This document shows positions 8,582 to 17,155 of a stretch of 64,000 nt of DNA, piece by piece. The notes under the pieces are model-generated. The model was not told the origin of the DNA, did not search any database, and saw nothing but the letters and a program-made list of their open reading frames with translations. The stretch's first letter is position 1, and each line of letters starts with the position of its first letter. This DNA comes from Streptomyces sp. NBC_01142 (GTDB taxonomy: Bacteria; Actinomycetota; Actinomycetes; Streptomycetales; Streptomycetaceae). The position numbers and the translations under genes were made by a program. The stretch lies in the NCBI RefSeq assembly GCF_026341125.1, contig NZ_JAPEOR010000001.1:1798001-1862000 (forward strand). The letters run 5' to 3'.

Positions 8582-8750
8582 GGCGAAGTGATCCGTTTCC
8601 GTCGGATGGCATGGGGGAAGTGGGACTGCTGGCACCTGCCGTCACCGCGATCAGAGCTGCGGATCCGTGACGGGCAGGCTGAACGGGCGCTTGCAGGGGC
8701 GGTGTTGGTCTGTGGTCACCGAACGAACGTGTGAACGCTAGCAAGCTTGA

Positions 8751-8769
8751 TTAGGCAAGGCAAACCTTA
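8751..8769. promoter_or_regulatory. Iron box (DmdR/IdeR type) for the leftward biosynthetic operon
   Basis: TTAGGCAAGGCAAACCTTA matches the DmdR/IdeR consensus TTAGGTTAGGCTAACCTAA at 15 of 19 positions. It sits 170 bp before the dioxygenase start. The 380-bp stretch between the two divergent operons holds this site, the second box and presumably both promoters; no other gene is seen there. Confidence 0.7.
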
Positions 8770-8907
8770 CTCTTAGCCATGGAATGCATCTGCCGCGCCG
8801 TCAAGTCAGGGTGTCCACTGGGTAGTTGGCCGTCCGCGTGATATGCCCCTGCGTCATTCGGTCATACGTTCAACCAGTAGAGCGCTGGCTTGTGGGAATT
8901 ATTATCA

Positions 8908-8926
8908 TTAGGGTAGGCAACCCTAA
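8908..8926. promoter_or_regulatory. Iron box (DmdR/IdeR type) for the rightward uptake operon
   Basis: TTAGGGTAGGCAACCCTAA matches the IdeR/DmdR consensus at 16 of 19 positions and is itself a near-perfect dyad (TTAGGGT/ACCCTAA). It lies 36 bp before the GTG start of the binding protein, a position suited to iron-dependent repression. Confidence 0.78.
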
Positions 8927-8961
8927 GCCCCTGGTTACTCTGACGTGGATCGAGGACGTAC

Positions 8962-10509
8962 GTGGACATCAACAGGCGCCAAGTGCTGTGGGCCGGCGGG
9001 GCAATTGGCGCGTCAGCGTTGCTTGCCGCCTGCTCGGGGGGCGGTGACACCTCTGCCAAGGCCGCCGCCGGCGCCAAGCCCAGGAAGGGCGGCACGCTCA
9101 GGGTCGGTGCACTCGGCCGCGCCTCGGCCGTCACCAGGGACCCGCACGCCACACAGGCCAACGAGAGCGACTACCTCATCATCTCGCTCGTCCACGACAC
9201 CCTCACCACCCCGGGCGCCAAGACGAACACCGCCCCTCGCCTGGCCTCCGGTTGGAAGGCCTCCGACGACCTCAAGACGTGGCGCTTCACCATCGCCGAG
9301 GGTGCGAAGTTCCACGACGGTACTCCGGTCACCGCCGAGGACGCCGTCTGGTCGCTGCGCCGGCTGCGCGGCACTCCCTCCGGCGCCTCCCGCCTGCCCG
9401 GCATCAAGGCCGAGAACATCAAGGCCGAAGGCACCGGCACCGTCGTCATGGTGTCCGACTACGCCAACGCCGAACTGCCCGTGCTCACCCGTCTGACGAC
9501 CTTCGTACTCAAGAAGGACACCAAGGACAGCGAGATCGACAAGGCCCCTGGCACCGGCCCGTTCACGCTGGACTGGTTCCGCTCCGGCAACGCCCGGCTC
9601 GTACGCAACGAGAACTGGCACGGCGGCGAGGTCCTGCTCGACGCCATCGAGGTCAAGATCTTCGAATCCCCGCAGGCGATGTCCAACGCCCTGCTCGCCG
9701 GGCAGATCGACGTGGCCTCCAACGTCGGTGCGGTCGCGGCCCGTACGGCCGAGAAGCGTGAGGACATCCAGGTCGTCCGCCGCCCCAACGACATGGCCAT
9801 GCCGATCGTCATGCGCACTGCCGGTGGCCCGTTCGCGGACCCGAAGGTGCGCGAGGCGCTGCGGCTGGCCGTGGACCGCGAGGCCATGGTCAAGCAGGTC
9901 CTGTCCGGGTACGGCACTGTCGGCAACGACATCCTGGGCACCGGCGACCCCGCCTACGCCAAGGACATCCCGCAGCGCACCCGCGACCTGGCCAGGGCCA
10001 AGTCGCTGCTGGAGGAGGCAGGTTTCGACGTCTCCAGGACGTACAAGCTGGTGACCACCGAGGACATCTCCGGACTGGCCGAGTCCGCGACCCTGTTCGC
10101 CACCCAGGTACGCGAAGCCGGGGTGAAGATCGAGGTGGTCAAGCAGGAGTCCGCCACGTTCTGGGACAGGACCTGGCTCAAGGGTGACCTCTACACCACG
10201 TACTGGGGCACCAACGACTCCGTGCTGTTCCTGGCCTCCAAGACGATGGTCTCCGAGTCCGCACAGAACGAGGCCGGCTGGAAGAACACCGCGTTCGACG
10301 CGGCATACCGCAAGACCGTCGGCACCAAGGACGCCGCCGCCCGCGCCAAGGTGCTGCGAGAACTGCAACAGCTCGAACACGACGCGTCCGGCTACCTGTT
10401 GTGGGGGGTGGCCGACGGTATCGACCTGGCCGCCGCCCCGGTGCGCGGCCTGCCCACCCTGCCCGGCTACGGACGCGTACAGCTCGAGCGGGCATGGCTG
10501 GCTCGCTGA
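8962..10509 (+). CDS. ABC transporter substrate-binding lipoprotein, peptide/nickel (family 5) type
   Basis: 515 residues from a GTG start. The leader has a twin-arginine-like NRRQVLW and a lipobox ending LLAAC at Cys24, so it is probably an exported membrane-anchored lipoprotein. The mature part has family-5 solute-binding hallmarks: a GTLRVG opening, PRLASGWKASDDLKTWRFTI, FHDGTPVTAEDAVWSLRR, and VREALRLAVDREAMV. The family binds oligopeptides, nickel and metallophore complexes (as CntA does for staphylopine). Position next to an iron box and opposite chelator biosynthesis genes points to capture of the ferric chelator. First gene of a four-gene operon overlapping the next gene by 16 nt. Confidence 0.88.
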   Translation: MDINRRQVLWAGGAIGASALLAACSGGGDTSAKAAAGAKPRKGGTLRVGALGRASAVTRDPHATQANESDYLIISLVHDTLTTPGAKTNTAPRLASGWKASDDLKTWRFTIAEGAKFHDGTPVTAEDAVWSLRRLRGTPSGASRLPGIKAENIKAEGTGTVVMVSDYANAELPVLTRLTTFVLKKDTKDSEIDKAPGTGPFTLDWFRSGNARLVRNENWHGGEVLLDAIEVKIFESPQAMSNALLAGQIDVASNVGAVAARTAEKREDIQVVRRPNDMAMPIVMRTAGGPFADPKVREALRLAVDREAMVKQVLSGYGTVGNDILGTGDPAYAKDIPQRTRDLARAKSLLEEAGFDVSRTYKLVTTEDISGLAESATLFATQVREAGVKIEVVKQESATFWDRTWLKGDLYTTYWGTNDSVLFLASKTMVSESAQNEAGWKNTAFDAAYRKTVGTKDAAARAKVLRELQQLEHDASGYLLWGVADGIDLAAAPVRGLPTLPGYGRVQLERAWLAR

Positions 10510-11516
10510 GCGGTACGGCGACGCGGCCCGGGACCGGGCCGGCCGGAGGCGAAGACCTCCGGCCGGCCCGGCCCGTGCTGTCCTGGGTGCTCCGGCTGGG
10601 CGGCCTGCTCGCCCGCCGGGCACTGCTGCTCGCCGTACTGCTCGCCACCGTCTTCGCCGCCGTCGAACTGCTGCCCGGAGACGCGGCCAACGCCACATCG
10701 GAACGCGGCGAGAGCGCGGCCGATCTCGCGCAGCGCCGCGAGCTCCTCGGTCTCGACCGCCCGGTCCTCACCCGTTTCACCGACTGGATGACGGGCCTGC
10801 CCACCGGCGATCTCGGCACCTCCGCCCGCGGCGAGTCCGTCGCGGAGCTGCTGTCCCGCCCCTTCCCCAACACCCTCCTCCTCGGCGGACTCGCCCTGTT
10901 GGCGACACTCGGCGTCTCGCTCGCACTGGGCTGCTGGGCGGCGCTCAAGCCCGGCGGCAAGGCCGACCGAGCCGTCTCGGCCACGGCCACCGGCATCCTC
11001 GCGCTGCCCGAATTCGTCGTCGCGGTCGCCCTCGTCCTGGTCTTCGCGCTGTGGACCGACTGGCTGCCCGCCGTCACCCTCACCGACGCCGACGGCTCGC
11101 CCGCCTCCTGGCAGATGCTCGTCCTGCCGGTACTGGCCCTGTCGATCCCGCAGATCGGCTGGAACACCCGCATCGTGCGCGCGGCCCTCGCCGACGAGGC
11201 CACGGCACCGCACGTGGAGACCGCGGTGATCGACGGGCTGCCCCGCCACCGCATCCTCACCCACCATCTGCTGCCGGGGGCGATGCCCACCATCGCGGCG
11301 GGCATCGCCACCTCGACCGGCATGCTGCTGGGCGGAGCTGTGGTGGTGGAGACCATCTTCAACTACCCCGGCATCGGCTCGGTGCTGGCAGGGGCCGTCA
11401 CCGACCGGGACAGCCCGGTCATCGCGGGGGTCGTCGCCGTCACCGGGGCCGTCATCACCGGCGTGCTCCTGCTCGCCGATCTCGTAAGGACCTGGGCCTC
11501 CGGAGGCCGCATATGA
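10494..11516 (+). CDS. ABC transporter permease 1 (DppB/NikB type)
   Basis: 340-residue integral membrane permease of the binding-protein-dependent family. It has an N-terminal membrane segment (LARRALLLAVLLATVFAAVE), an LGLDRPVLTRFTDWM loop typical of DppB/NikB, and the EAA-type cytoplasmic contact loop around ETAVIDGLPRHRILTHHLLPG, followed by GGAVVVETIFNYPGIG. The ATG at 10494 lies inside the end of the binding-protein gene; the frame extends further upstream but there it only shadows that gene. It ends in an ATGA overlap with permease 2. Confidence 0.86.
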   Translation: MAGSLSGTATRPGTGPAGGEDLRPARPVLSWVLRLGGLLARRALLLAVLLATVFAAVELLPGDAANATSERGESAADLAQRRELLGLDRPVLTRFTDWMTGLPTGDLGTSARGESVAELLSRPFPNTLLLGGLALLATLGVSLALGCWAALKPGGKADRAVSATATGILALPEFVVAVALVLVFALWTDWLPAVTLTDADGSPASWQMLVLPVLALSIPQIGWNTRIVRAALADEATAPHVETAVIDGLPRHRILTHHLLPGAMPTIAAGIATSTGMLLGGAVVVETIFNYPGIGSVLAGAVTDRDSPVIAGVVAVTGAVITGVLLLADLVRTWASGGRI

Positions 11517-12361
11517 CCGCTGTGACCGCCCTGAAACAGGCCGTACGGCGGCGCGCCCGCCGTGGCGTCGTGCTGCGCACCCTTCCCGCCCTCCTGCTCA
11601 TCGCCGTCGCCGTCGCCGGGCCGTGGCTCGCCCCGCACGCCATCGACGTCCCGGTCACCGCTCCGTACGCCGAACCGGGCGGCGAGGCACCCCTCGGTGG
11701 CGACGAGCTCGGCCGGGACGTGCTCACCCGCCTCCTCGCCGGCGGACGTGAACTCATCGGCACATCCCTCCTCGTAGCCGTCCTCGTCACCGCGGCGGCG
11801 GCCCTGCTCGGCGCGGTCGGCGCACTGCGCCCGGCCGTCGGGCGGATCGTCGAACGCTCGGCGGATGTCCTCATGCTGCTGCCCGCCGTGCTCGGCATCC
11901 TCCTCATCGCCCTGTCCTGGCCGGGCGGCGGCCGCTTCGCCGTGATCGCCGCCGCCGTCGTCATGGGTGTGCCCTATGCCGTACGGCTCGTCGCCGGGGC
12001 GGCGGCGCCCGTCGCGGCCACCGGCTACATCGAGGCGGCGGCGGTCGGCGGCGAACGGCTGTGGCATCTCGTCGTACGCGAGGTCCTGCCCAACCTGCGC
12101 GCCACCCTGCTCGCGCTCTTCGGGCTGCGCTTCGTCGCCGCCGTGTACCTCGTCGCCACAGCAGGCTTCCTGCAGGTCGGCCCCCAGCCACCCGCCGCCG
12201 ACTGGGCGCTGATGATCCGTGAGAACGCCGGTGGGATCGTCCTCAATCCCTGGGCCGTGCTGGCCCCCAGCATCGCCATCGGCCTCCTGGCCATGAGCGT
12301 CAACATGGCGGCCTCGGCACTTGTCCCGCAGGCCGGCCGGAAAGCGGTGGCCGCGCTGTGA
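11513..12361 (+). CDS. ABC transporter permease 2 (DppC/NikC type)
   Basis: 282-residue partner permease. It opens with a membrane segment (TLPALLLIAVAVAGPWLAPH) followed by the DppC hallmark GGDELGRDVLTRLLAGGRE, then several hydrophobic spans and an EAA loop (EAAAVGGERLWHLVVREVLPN). It overlaps the preceding stop (ATGA, 11513-11516) and the next start (GTGA, 12358-12361), so the four importer genes are translationally coupled. Confidence 0.86.
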   Translation: MTAVTALKQAVRRRARRGVVLRTLPALLLIAVAVAGPWLAPHAIDVPVTAPYAEPGGEAPLGGDELGRDVLTRLLAGGRELIGTSLLVAVLVTAAAALLGAVGALRPAVGRIVERSADVLMLLPAVLGILLIALSWPGGGRFAVIAAAVVMGVPYAVRLVAGAAAPVAATGYIEAAAVGGERLWHLVVREVLPNLRATLLALFGLRFVAAVYLVATAGFLQVGPQPPAADWALMIRENAGGIVLNPWAVLAPSIAIGLLAMSVNMAASALVPQAGRKAVAAL

Positions 12362-13881
12362 ACCACCTGCCCCAGTGGTACCCCGAGGGCCAGGTCCTCG
12401 CCTCCGAAGCGGCGGTGACCGTCGAGGACTTGACCGTCGCCGCACCCGACGGCCGCCTCCTTCTGGACGGCGGCAGTCTGGAGGTCCGCCCCGGCCTCAT
12501 CACCGCGCTCACCGGCCCTTCCGGCTGTGGCAAGACCACGCTGCTACGGGCCGTGGCCGGCGTTCTGCCCCCGGCGGCCCGGCGCACGGCCGGGCGTGTG
12601 GAGGTCCTCGGCCAGGACGTGCTGGCACTGGGCGCACCCGACCTGCGCGCCCTTCGTCGCCGCCTCGCCTACCTGGGACAGGACCCCGGCTCCGGCCTCA
12701 ACCCCCGGATGAAGGTACGCCGCCTCCTCGGCGAAGTCGCCGTGGACCGCAGCCCCGAGGCACTGCGCGCCCTCCTCGCCGAGGTCCAGCTCCCCACGGA
12801 CGACGGTTTCATGGGGCGCCGTACCGGAGAGCTCTCCGGAGGCCAGCAGCGCCGCGTGGCGCTGGCCAGGGCACTGGCCCGCCATCCGGCCGTACTGCTC
12901 CTCGACGAACCCACCGCCGGCCTCGACCCGGCGCTGCGGGACGAGATCGCCGAACTCCTGCGGCACCTGGCGGCCAGTCACCGGCTCGCTGTCGCACTGT
13001 CGTGCCACGACGCGGATCTGGTCGCCCGGCTGGCGGACGACGTCGTGGACCTGTCCCGGGGCGTGGCCACACCACCGGCCCCTGCACGCACCGTCGGCCG
13101 GCCGCTCCCTCAGGGCAGGGAGACGCTCTCCGTGTCCGGCCTGCACGCCGCTTTCGTACAACGTGGCCGCCGCATACCCGTCGTCCACGACATCGACCTG
13201 GCCGTTGCCGCCGGATCCAGCACCGGCATCGTCGGCGCCTCCGGCTCGGGCAAGACGACTCTGGTGCGCGCCGTCGTGGGACTCCACCGTCCCACCGGCG
13301 GCACGGTGACCCTCGACGGCGTACGCCTCGCCCCCGCCGCGCACGGCCGCACGCGTGATCAGCGGCGAAGGCTCCAACTCGTACCGCAGGACCCGCTGGG
13401 CACCCTCAACCCGAGCCGTACGGTCGGCGCGACGATCGGCCGCCCCCTGCAGTTGCACCGGCGCGCCGGACGCGAGCAGTCACCTGCCCGCGTCCTGGAA
13501 CTCCTGGAGCACGTCGGGCTCCCCGCCAACTTCGCGCACCGCTACCCCCACGAACTCTCGGGCGGCCAGCGCCAGCGCGCTTCCATAGCCCGAGCACTGG
13601 CGGCCGACCCCGACGTGCTGGTCTGCGACGAGGTGACCTCCGCCCTGGACGACAGAACCGCCGGGGCGATCATGGACCTGCTGGAAGAACTGCGGGACAG
13701 CAGGGGCCTCGCGCTGGTCCTGATCAGCCACGACCTCCGCCTCATCGCAAGCCGTACCGACAGCCTCCTCGTCCTGTCCGCTGGCTGCGCTGTCGAATCG
13801 GGCCCCACCCCGCGGATATTCACGTCCCCGTCCCACCCGGTGACCGCCTCCCTGGTAGCCGGCGCGATCCACCCGGCCTGA
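12358..13881 (+). CDS. Fused double ABC ATPase (DppD-DppF/NikD-NikE type)
   Basis: 507 residues holding two complete nucleotide-binding domains in one chain. Domain 1: Walker A GPSGCGKTT, signature LSGGQQRR, Walker B LLLDEPT (residues about 55-190). Domain 2: Walker A GASGSGKTT, signature LSGGQRQR, Walker B VCDEVTS (about 305-430). Nickel, dipeptide and staphylopine importers usually encode these as two genes; here a fusion fixes a 1:1 ratio. It powers uptake through the two permeases upstream. GTG start; last gene of the importer operon, followed by a hairpin. Confidence 0.88.
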   Translation: MNHLPQWYPEGQVLASEAAVTVEDLTVAAPDGRLLLDGGSLEVRPGLITALTGPSGCGKTTLLRAVAGVLPPAARRTAGRVEVLGQDVLALGAPDLRALRRRLAYLGQDPGSGLNPRMKVRRLLGEVAVDRSPEALRALLAEVQLPTDDGFMGRRTGELSGGQQRRVALARALARHPAVLLLDEPTAGLDPALRDEIAELLRHLAASHRLAVALSCHDADLVARLADDVVDLSRGVATPPAPARTVGRPLPQGRETLSVSGLHAAFVQRGRRIPVVHDIDLAVAAGSSTGIVGASGSGKTTLVRAVVGLHRPTGGTVTLDGVRLAPAAHGRTRDQRRRLQLVPQDPLGTLNPSRTVGATIGRPLQLHRRAGREQSPARVLELLEHVGLPANFAHRYPHELSGGQRQRASIARALAADPDVLVCDEVTSALDDRTAGAIMDLLEELRDSRGLALVLISHDLRLIASRTDSLLVLSAGCAVESGPTPRIFTSPSHPVTASLVAGAIHPA

Positions 13882-13891
13882 CGGCGGTCAT

Positions 13892-13916
13892 CGGTCCGCA
13901 TCCCGGATGCGGACCG
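13892..13916. terminator. Bidirectional hairpin terminator between convergent genes
   Basis: CGGTCCGCATCC and GGATGCGGACCG are perfect 12-bp arms separated by one base, placed in the 36 nt between the ATPase stop and the stop of the opposing regulator. The innermost pairs must open to form the loop. Confidence 0.65.
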
Positions 13917-13917
13917 G

Positions 13918-15348
13918 CTACGTGACCGGGGGCTGCCGAGGGCGCAGGCGCAGGTCCTCGACGGGATACGGCACGAAGGTGCTGCTGTTCTCGTCGATCG
14001 TGAGCGGTCGGCCAAGAGGCGGCACGGCGCGTTGCGGGCAGTCGAGGCGTTCACAGATCCGGCAGCCCATGCCGATCGGGGTGGCTGCGGCGGAGTTGTC
14101 GAGGTCGAGGCCGTCGGAGTAGACGAGCCGGGAGGCATGGCGGACCTCACAGCCGAGGCCGATGGCGAACGTCTTGCCGGGCTCGCCCCAGCCGCCGCGG
14201 TGCCGGGTCACGGCACGGGCAGTCCACAGGTAGCGCTGTCCGTCCGGCATGGCCGCGATCTGAACGTGGATGCGACCGGGGGCGGCGAATGCCTCGTAGA
14301 CGTTCCAGAGGGGGCAGGTGCCGCCGGCACGGGAGAAGTGGAAGCCGGTGGCGGACTGGCGCTTGGACATATTGCCCGCGCGGTCGACTCGTACGAAGGA
14401 GAAGGGGACGCCGCGCAGTCGCGGGCGCTGGAGGGTGCTGAGGCGATGACAGACGGTCTCGTAGCCGAGGCCGAAGCGATCGGTGAGCCGTTCGATGTCG
14501 TAGCGGACCTCCTCGGCGGCGCTGTGGAATGCGCTGTACGGGAGGATCAGCGCGGCGGCGAAGTAGTTGGCGATGCCGATCCGGGCGAGGGACCAGGTCG
14601 CGGTGCCCTCCTCGTAGTCCTCCGACGCGAGCGCGGACAGCTGGTCGCCGAACTCGAGCAGAGCAAGCTGGGTGGCCATGCGGAAGGCCTGTTGGCCGGG
14701 GCGCAGCCGGTTGGACAGATGCAGGACCCGGGCGACGGGGTCGAAGTGATGCAGCCGGTCGGAGTCGCCGGCCAGGCGTACACCGTGCCGTTCGGCAAGC
14801 CGCCCGGAGAGCGCCTGCACCACCTCACCGGGGCGGACGCCGATGGCACGGGCCAGTTCCTCGGCGGCGAGGTCGGTGTCGTGGAGGTAGTTCTGCCGCC
14901 GGTAGAAGAACTCGCGAATCTCCTCGTGCGGGGAGCGCGGCAGGGCCGGGTCCTCGTTGCTGCGGCCGTCGGCCGCTTCGGCCAGCCGCTCGGTCAGGGC
15001 GTGGCTGCGCCGCCCGAGCTCGAGCAGGACCGCAGCCACGGCCGGCATGCGCGATGCCAGTTCCGCGAGGTCGGACGGGGACACCGCGGCCGCGGCGACC
15101 TGGTCGGCAAGGACTTCCCGCAGGTCGGCCAGGAGCCTGCTGGTGTCACGCTCCGAGAAGAAGCCCGGGTCGACACCGAATGCCTCGGTCAGTCGCAGGA
15201 GCACCGGCACGGTCAGGGGCCGCGAGTCGTGCTCCATCTGGTTGAGGTAGCTGGGCGAGATCGCCAGCATGCGCGCCAGCTCTGCCTGGCTGAGCCGCCG
15301 TTCCTCCCGTAGCCGCCTCAGACGCGCTCCCGCGTAGGTCTTGCTCAT
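13918..15348 (-). CDS. XRE-family short-chain fatty acid/acetate regulator (RamB/ScfR-like)
   Basis: 476 residues. An N-terminal XRE helix-turn-helix (RLRRLREERRLSQAELARML, ISPSYLNQMEHDSRPL) is followed by an ImmA/IrrE-like region and the C-terminal DUF2083-type cysteine-containing domain (CPLW at about 390 and later CRICERLDCPQR). RamB of Corynebacterium controls isocitrate lyase and malate synthase in response to acetyl-CoA; divergence from aceA here supports the same job. The ATG at 15348 (MSKTYAGARLRR) is chosen because it starts the conserved domain; a 40-residue longer frame exists. Confidence 0.85.
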   Translation of the reverse strand: MSKTYAGARLRRLREERRLSQAELARMLAISPSYLNQMEHDSRPLTVPVLLRLTEAFGVDPGFFSERDTSRLLADLREVLADQVAAAAVSPSDLAELASRMPAVAAVLLELGRRSHALTERLAEAADGRSNEDPALPRSPHEEIREFFYRRQNYLHDTDLAAEELARAIGVRPGEVVQALSGRLAERHGVRLAGDSDRLHHFDPVARVLHLSNRLRPGQQAFRMATQLALLEFGDQLSALASEDYEEGTATWSLARIGIANYFAAALILPYSAFHSAAEEVRYDIERLTDRFGLGYETVCHRLSTLQRPRLRGVPFSFVRVDRAGNMSKRQSATGFHFSRAGGTCPLWNVYEAFAAPGRIHVQIAAMPDGQRYLWTARAVTRHRGGWGEPGKTFAIGLGCEVRHASRLVYSDGLDLDNSAAATPIGMGCRICERLDCPQRAVPPLGRPLTIDENSSTFVPYPVEDLRLRPRQPPVT

Positions 15349-15400
15349 CCCGGCCCCTTCCGCCGCCCACAGCGTAAGAGCTTGAGGCACCCTGTGGATC

Positions 15401-15417
15401 TTTGCAACCTTGGCAAA
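15401..15417. promoter_or_regulatory. Candidate RamB-type operator in the regulator-aceA intergenic region
   Basis: TTTGCAACCTTGGCAAA is an inverted repeat (TTTGC/GCAAA) in the 361-bp divergent region, 53 bp before the regulator start and about 290 bp before aceA. RamB sites in Corynebacterium contain TTTGC-type half-sites. Autoregulation of the divergent gene is the simplest reading; I saw no equally clear site nearer aceA. Confidence 0.4.
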
Positions 15418-15709
15418 ATGACCAGTAAAGATTCGCAGAAGTTGGCAGACAGCCATGCTTGATGGCACTGAGTGCCGCTGCCAGAGTCTGAGTGCGGCCC
15501 GCCGGATCCGGCGACCGAGTCGGACACCGAGCGCGATTTCAAGCCCTGACGTCGTACATCTCGGCTTTCGGCCCGGCGACCGGGCGCATTGCTCACCGCT
15601 TCACACACCCGGCGGGGCGGCGGGCCGCACCAAGAGCACGTCACTCAGTGACATGCCTTACGCACACTTCACAAGAACCATGTGATTTCACGCGACCCGG
15701 GAGACGGTC

Positions 15710-16999
15710 ATGGCGCAGGCAGGGACGACGACGGCGACGGCCGAGGAGCTGGCACAGCGGTGGGCGACGGACCCGCGCTGGTCGGGCATTGAGCGCACCT
15801 ACAGTGCGCAGGAGGTCGTGCGGCTGTCGGGCAGTGTCCGTGAGGAGCACACGCTGGCCCGGCGCGGCGCCGAGCGGCTGTGGCGGCAGCTGCACGAAAA
15901 GGACTACATCCATGCGCTGGGTGCGCTCACCGGCGGCCAGGCCGTGCAGCAGGTCAAGGCCGGGCTGCAGGCCATCTATCTGTCCGGCTGGCAGGTCGCC
16001 GCCGACGCGAACCAGGCCGGTCACACCTACCCGGACCAGAGCCTCTATCCGGTGAACTCGGTGCCGCAGGTGGTCCGTCGGATCAACAACGCGCTGCTGC
16101 GAGCCGACCAGATCGCCACGGCCGAGGGTGGCGCGGACACCACGGACTGGCTGGCGCCGATCGTCGCCGACGCCGAGGCGGGCTTCGGCGGTCCGCTCAA
16201 CGCCTTCGAGCTGACCAAGGCGATGATCGCCGCGGGCGCGGCGGGTATCCACTACGAGGACCAGCTGGCTTCCGAGAAGAAGTGCGGCCACCTCGGCGGC
16301 AAGGTCCTGGTGCCCACCGCCCAGCACATCCGTACCCTCAACGCAGCCCGCCTCGCCGCCGACATCGCCGATGTGCCGACGCTGATCGTGGCCCGCACCG
16401 ACGCGCTTGCCGCGAACCTGCTGACCAGTGACGTGGATGAGCGCGACGCGCAGTTCGTCACCGGCGAGCGCACCGCCGAGGGCTTCTACCGGGTCCGCAA
16501 CGGCATGGCGCCGGTCATCGCCCGTGGACTCGCCTACGCCCCGTACGCCGACCTCATCTGGGTCGAGACCGGCACCCCGGATCTCGCCCAGGCCAGGGAG
16601 TTCGCCGAGGCCATCCACGCCGAGCACCCCGACCAGATGCTCGCCTACAACTGCTCGCCGTCCTTCAACTGGCGTGCGGCGCTGGACGACGACCAGATCG
16701 CGAAGTTCCAGCGGGAGCTGGGCGCGATGGGCTACCGCTTCCAGTTCATCACCCTGGCGGGCTTCCACTCCCTCAACCACGGCATGTTCGACCTGGCCCG
16801 CGGCTACGCCGATCACGGCATGACCGCCTATGTCGACCTGCAGGAGCGCGAGTTCGCCGCGCAGGCGCAGGGCTTCACCGCCGTGAAGCACCAGCGTGAG
16901 GTGGGCACCGGCTACTTCGACCTGGTGTCCACGGCCGTCAACCCGGCCTCCTCGACCACCGCGCTGACCGGCTCCACCGAGGAAGAACAGTTCCACTAG
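15710..16999 (+). CDS. aceA: Isocitrate lyase
   Basis: 429 residues, the normal bacterial length. It cleaves isocitrate to glyoxylate and succinate, the first step of the glyoxylate shunt used on acetate or fatty acids. The catalytic loop KKCGHLGGK (Cys nucleophile) is intact, as are the metal/substrate stretches [22 protein letters not shown] and VARTDA and the C-terminal NCSPSFNW. The start ATGGCGCAGGCAGG at 15710 is preceded by a purine-rich GGGAGACGG. It is followed by a hairpin and then by malate synthase, and is divergent from the RamB-like regulator. Confidence 0.95.
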   Translation: MAQAGTTTATAEELAQRWATDPRWSGIERTYSAQEVVRLSGSVREEHTLARRGAERLWRQLHEKDYIHALGALTGGQAVQQVKAGLQAIYLSGWQVAADANQAGHTYPDQSLYPVNSVPQVVRRINNALLRADQIATAEGGADTTDWLAPIVADAEAGFGGPLNAFELTKAMIAAGAAGIHYEDQLASEKKCGHLGGKVLVPTAQHIRTLNAARLAADIADVPTLIVARTDALAANLLTSDVDERDAQFVTGERTAEGFYRVRNGMAPVIARGLAYAPYADLIWVETGTPDLAQAREFAEAIHAEHPDQMLAYNCSPSFNWRAALDDDQIAKFQRELGAMGYRFQFITLAGFHSLNHGMFDLARGYADHGMTAYVDLQEREFAAQAQGFTAVKHQREVGTGYFDLVSTAVNPASSTTALTGSTEEEQFH

Positions 17000-17010
17000 G
17001 CCCCACCCGT

Positions 17011-17038
17011 GCCGGTCCCGTCCGCGGCCGGGACCGGC
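17011..17038 (+). terminator. Hairpin between isocitrate lyase and malate synthase genes
   Basis: GCCGGTCCCG and CGGGACCGGC pair perfectly (10 bp, 8-nt loop) 12 nt after the aceA stop. No T run follows. It could be a partial terminator or an mRNA-processing and stability element lowering aceB relative to aceA; a second promoter for aceB is not excluded. Confidence 0.55.
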
Positions 17039-17155
17039 AGCTCCTCCGGCCTCGACGCGAGGCGCCTCACCCGCACGTCAAGCGAACCCGTGTCCAGGTG
17101 GTGGCCGGACGACCGTCCCCGCCCGGCCCTCACCGCTTCCGCTGAGGAGTTCCTC

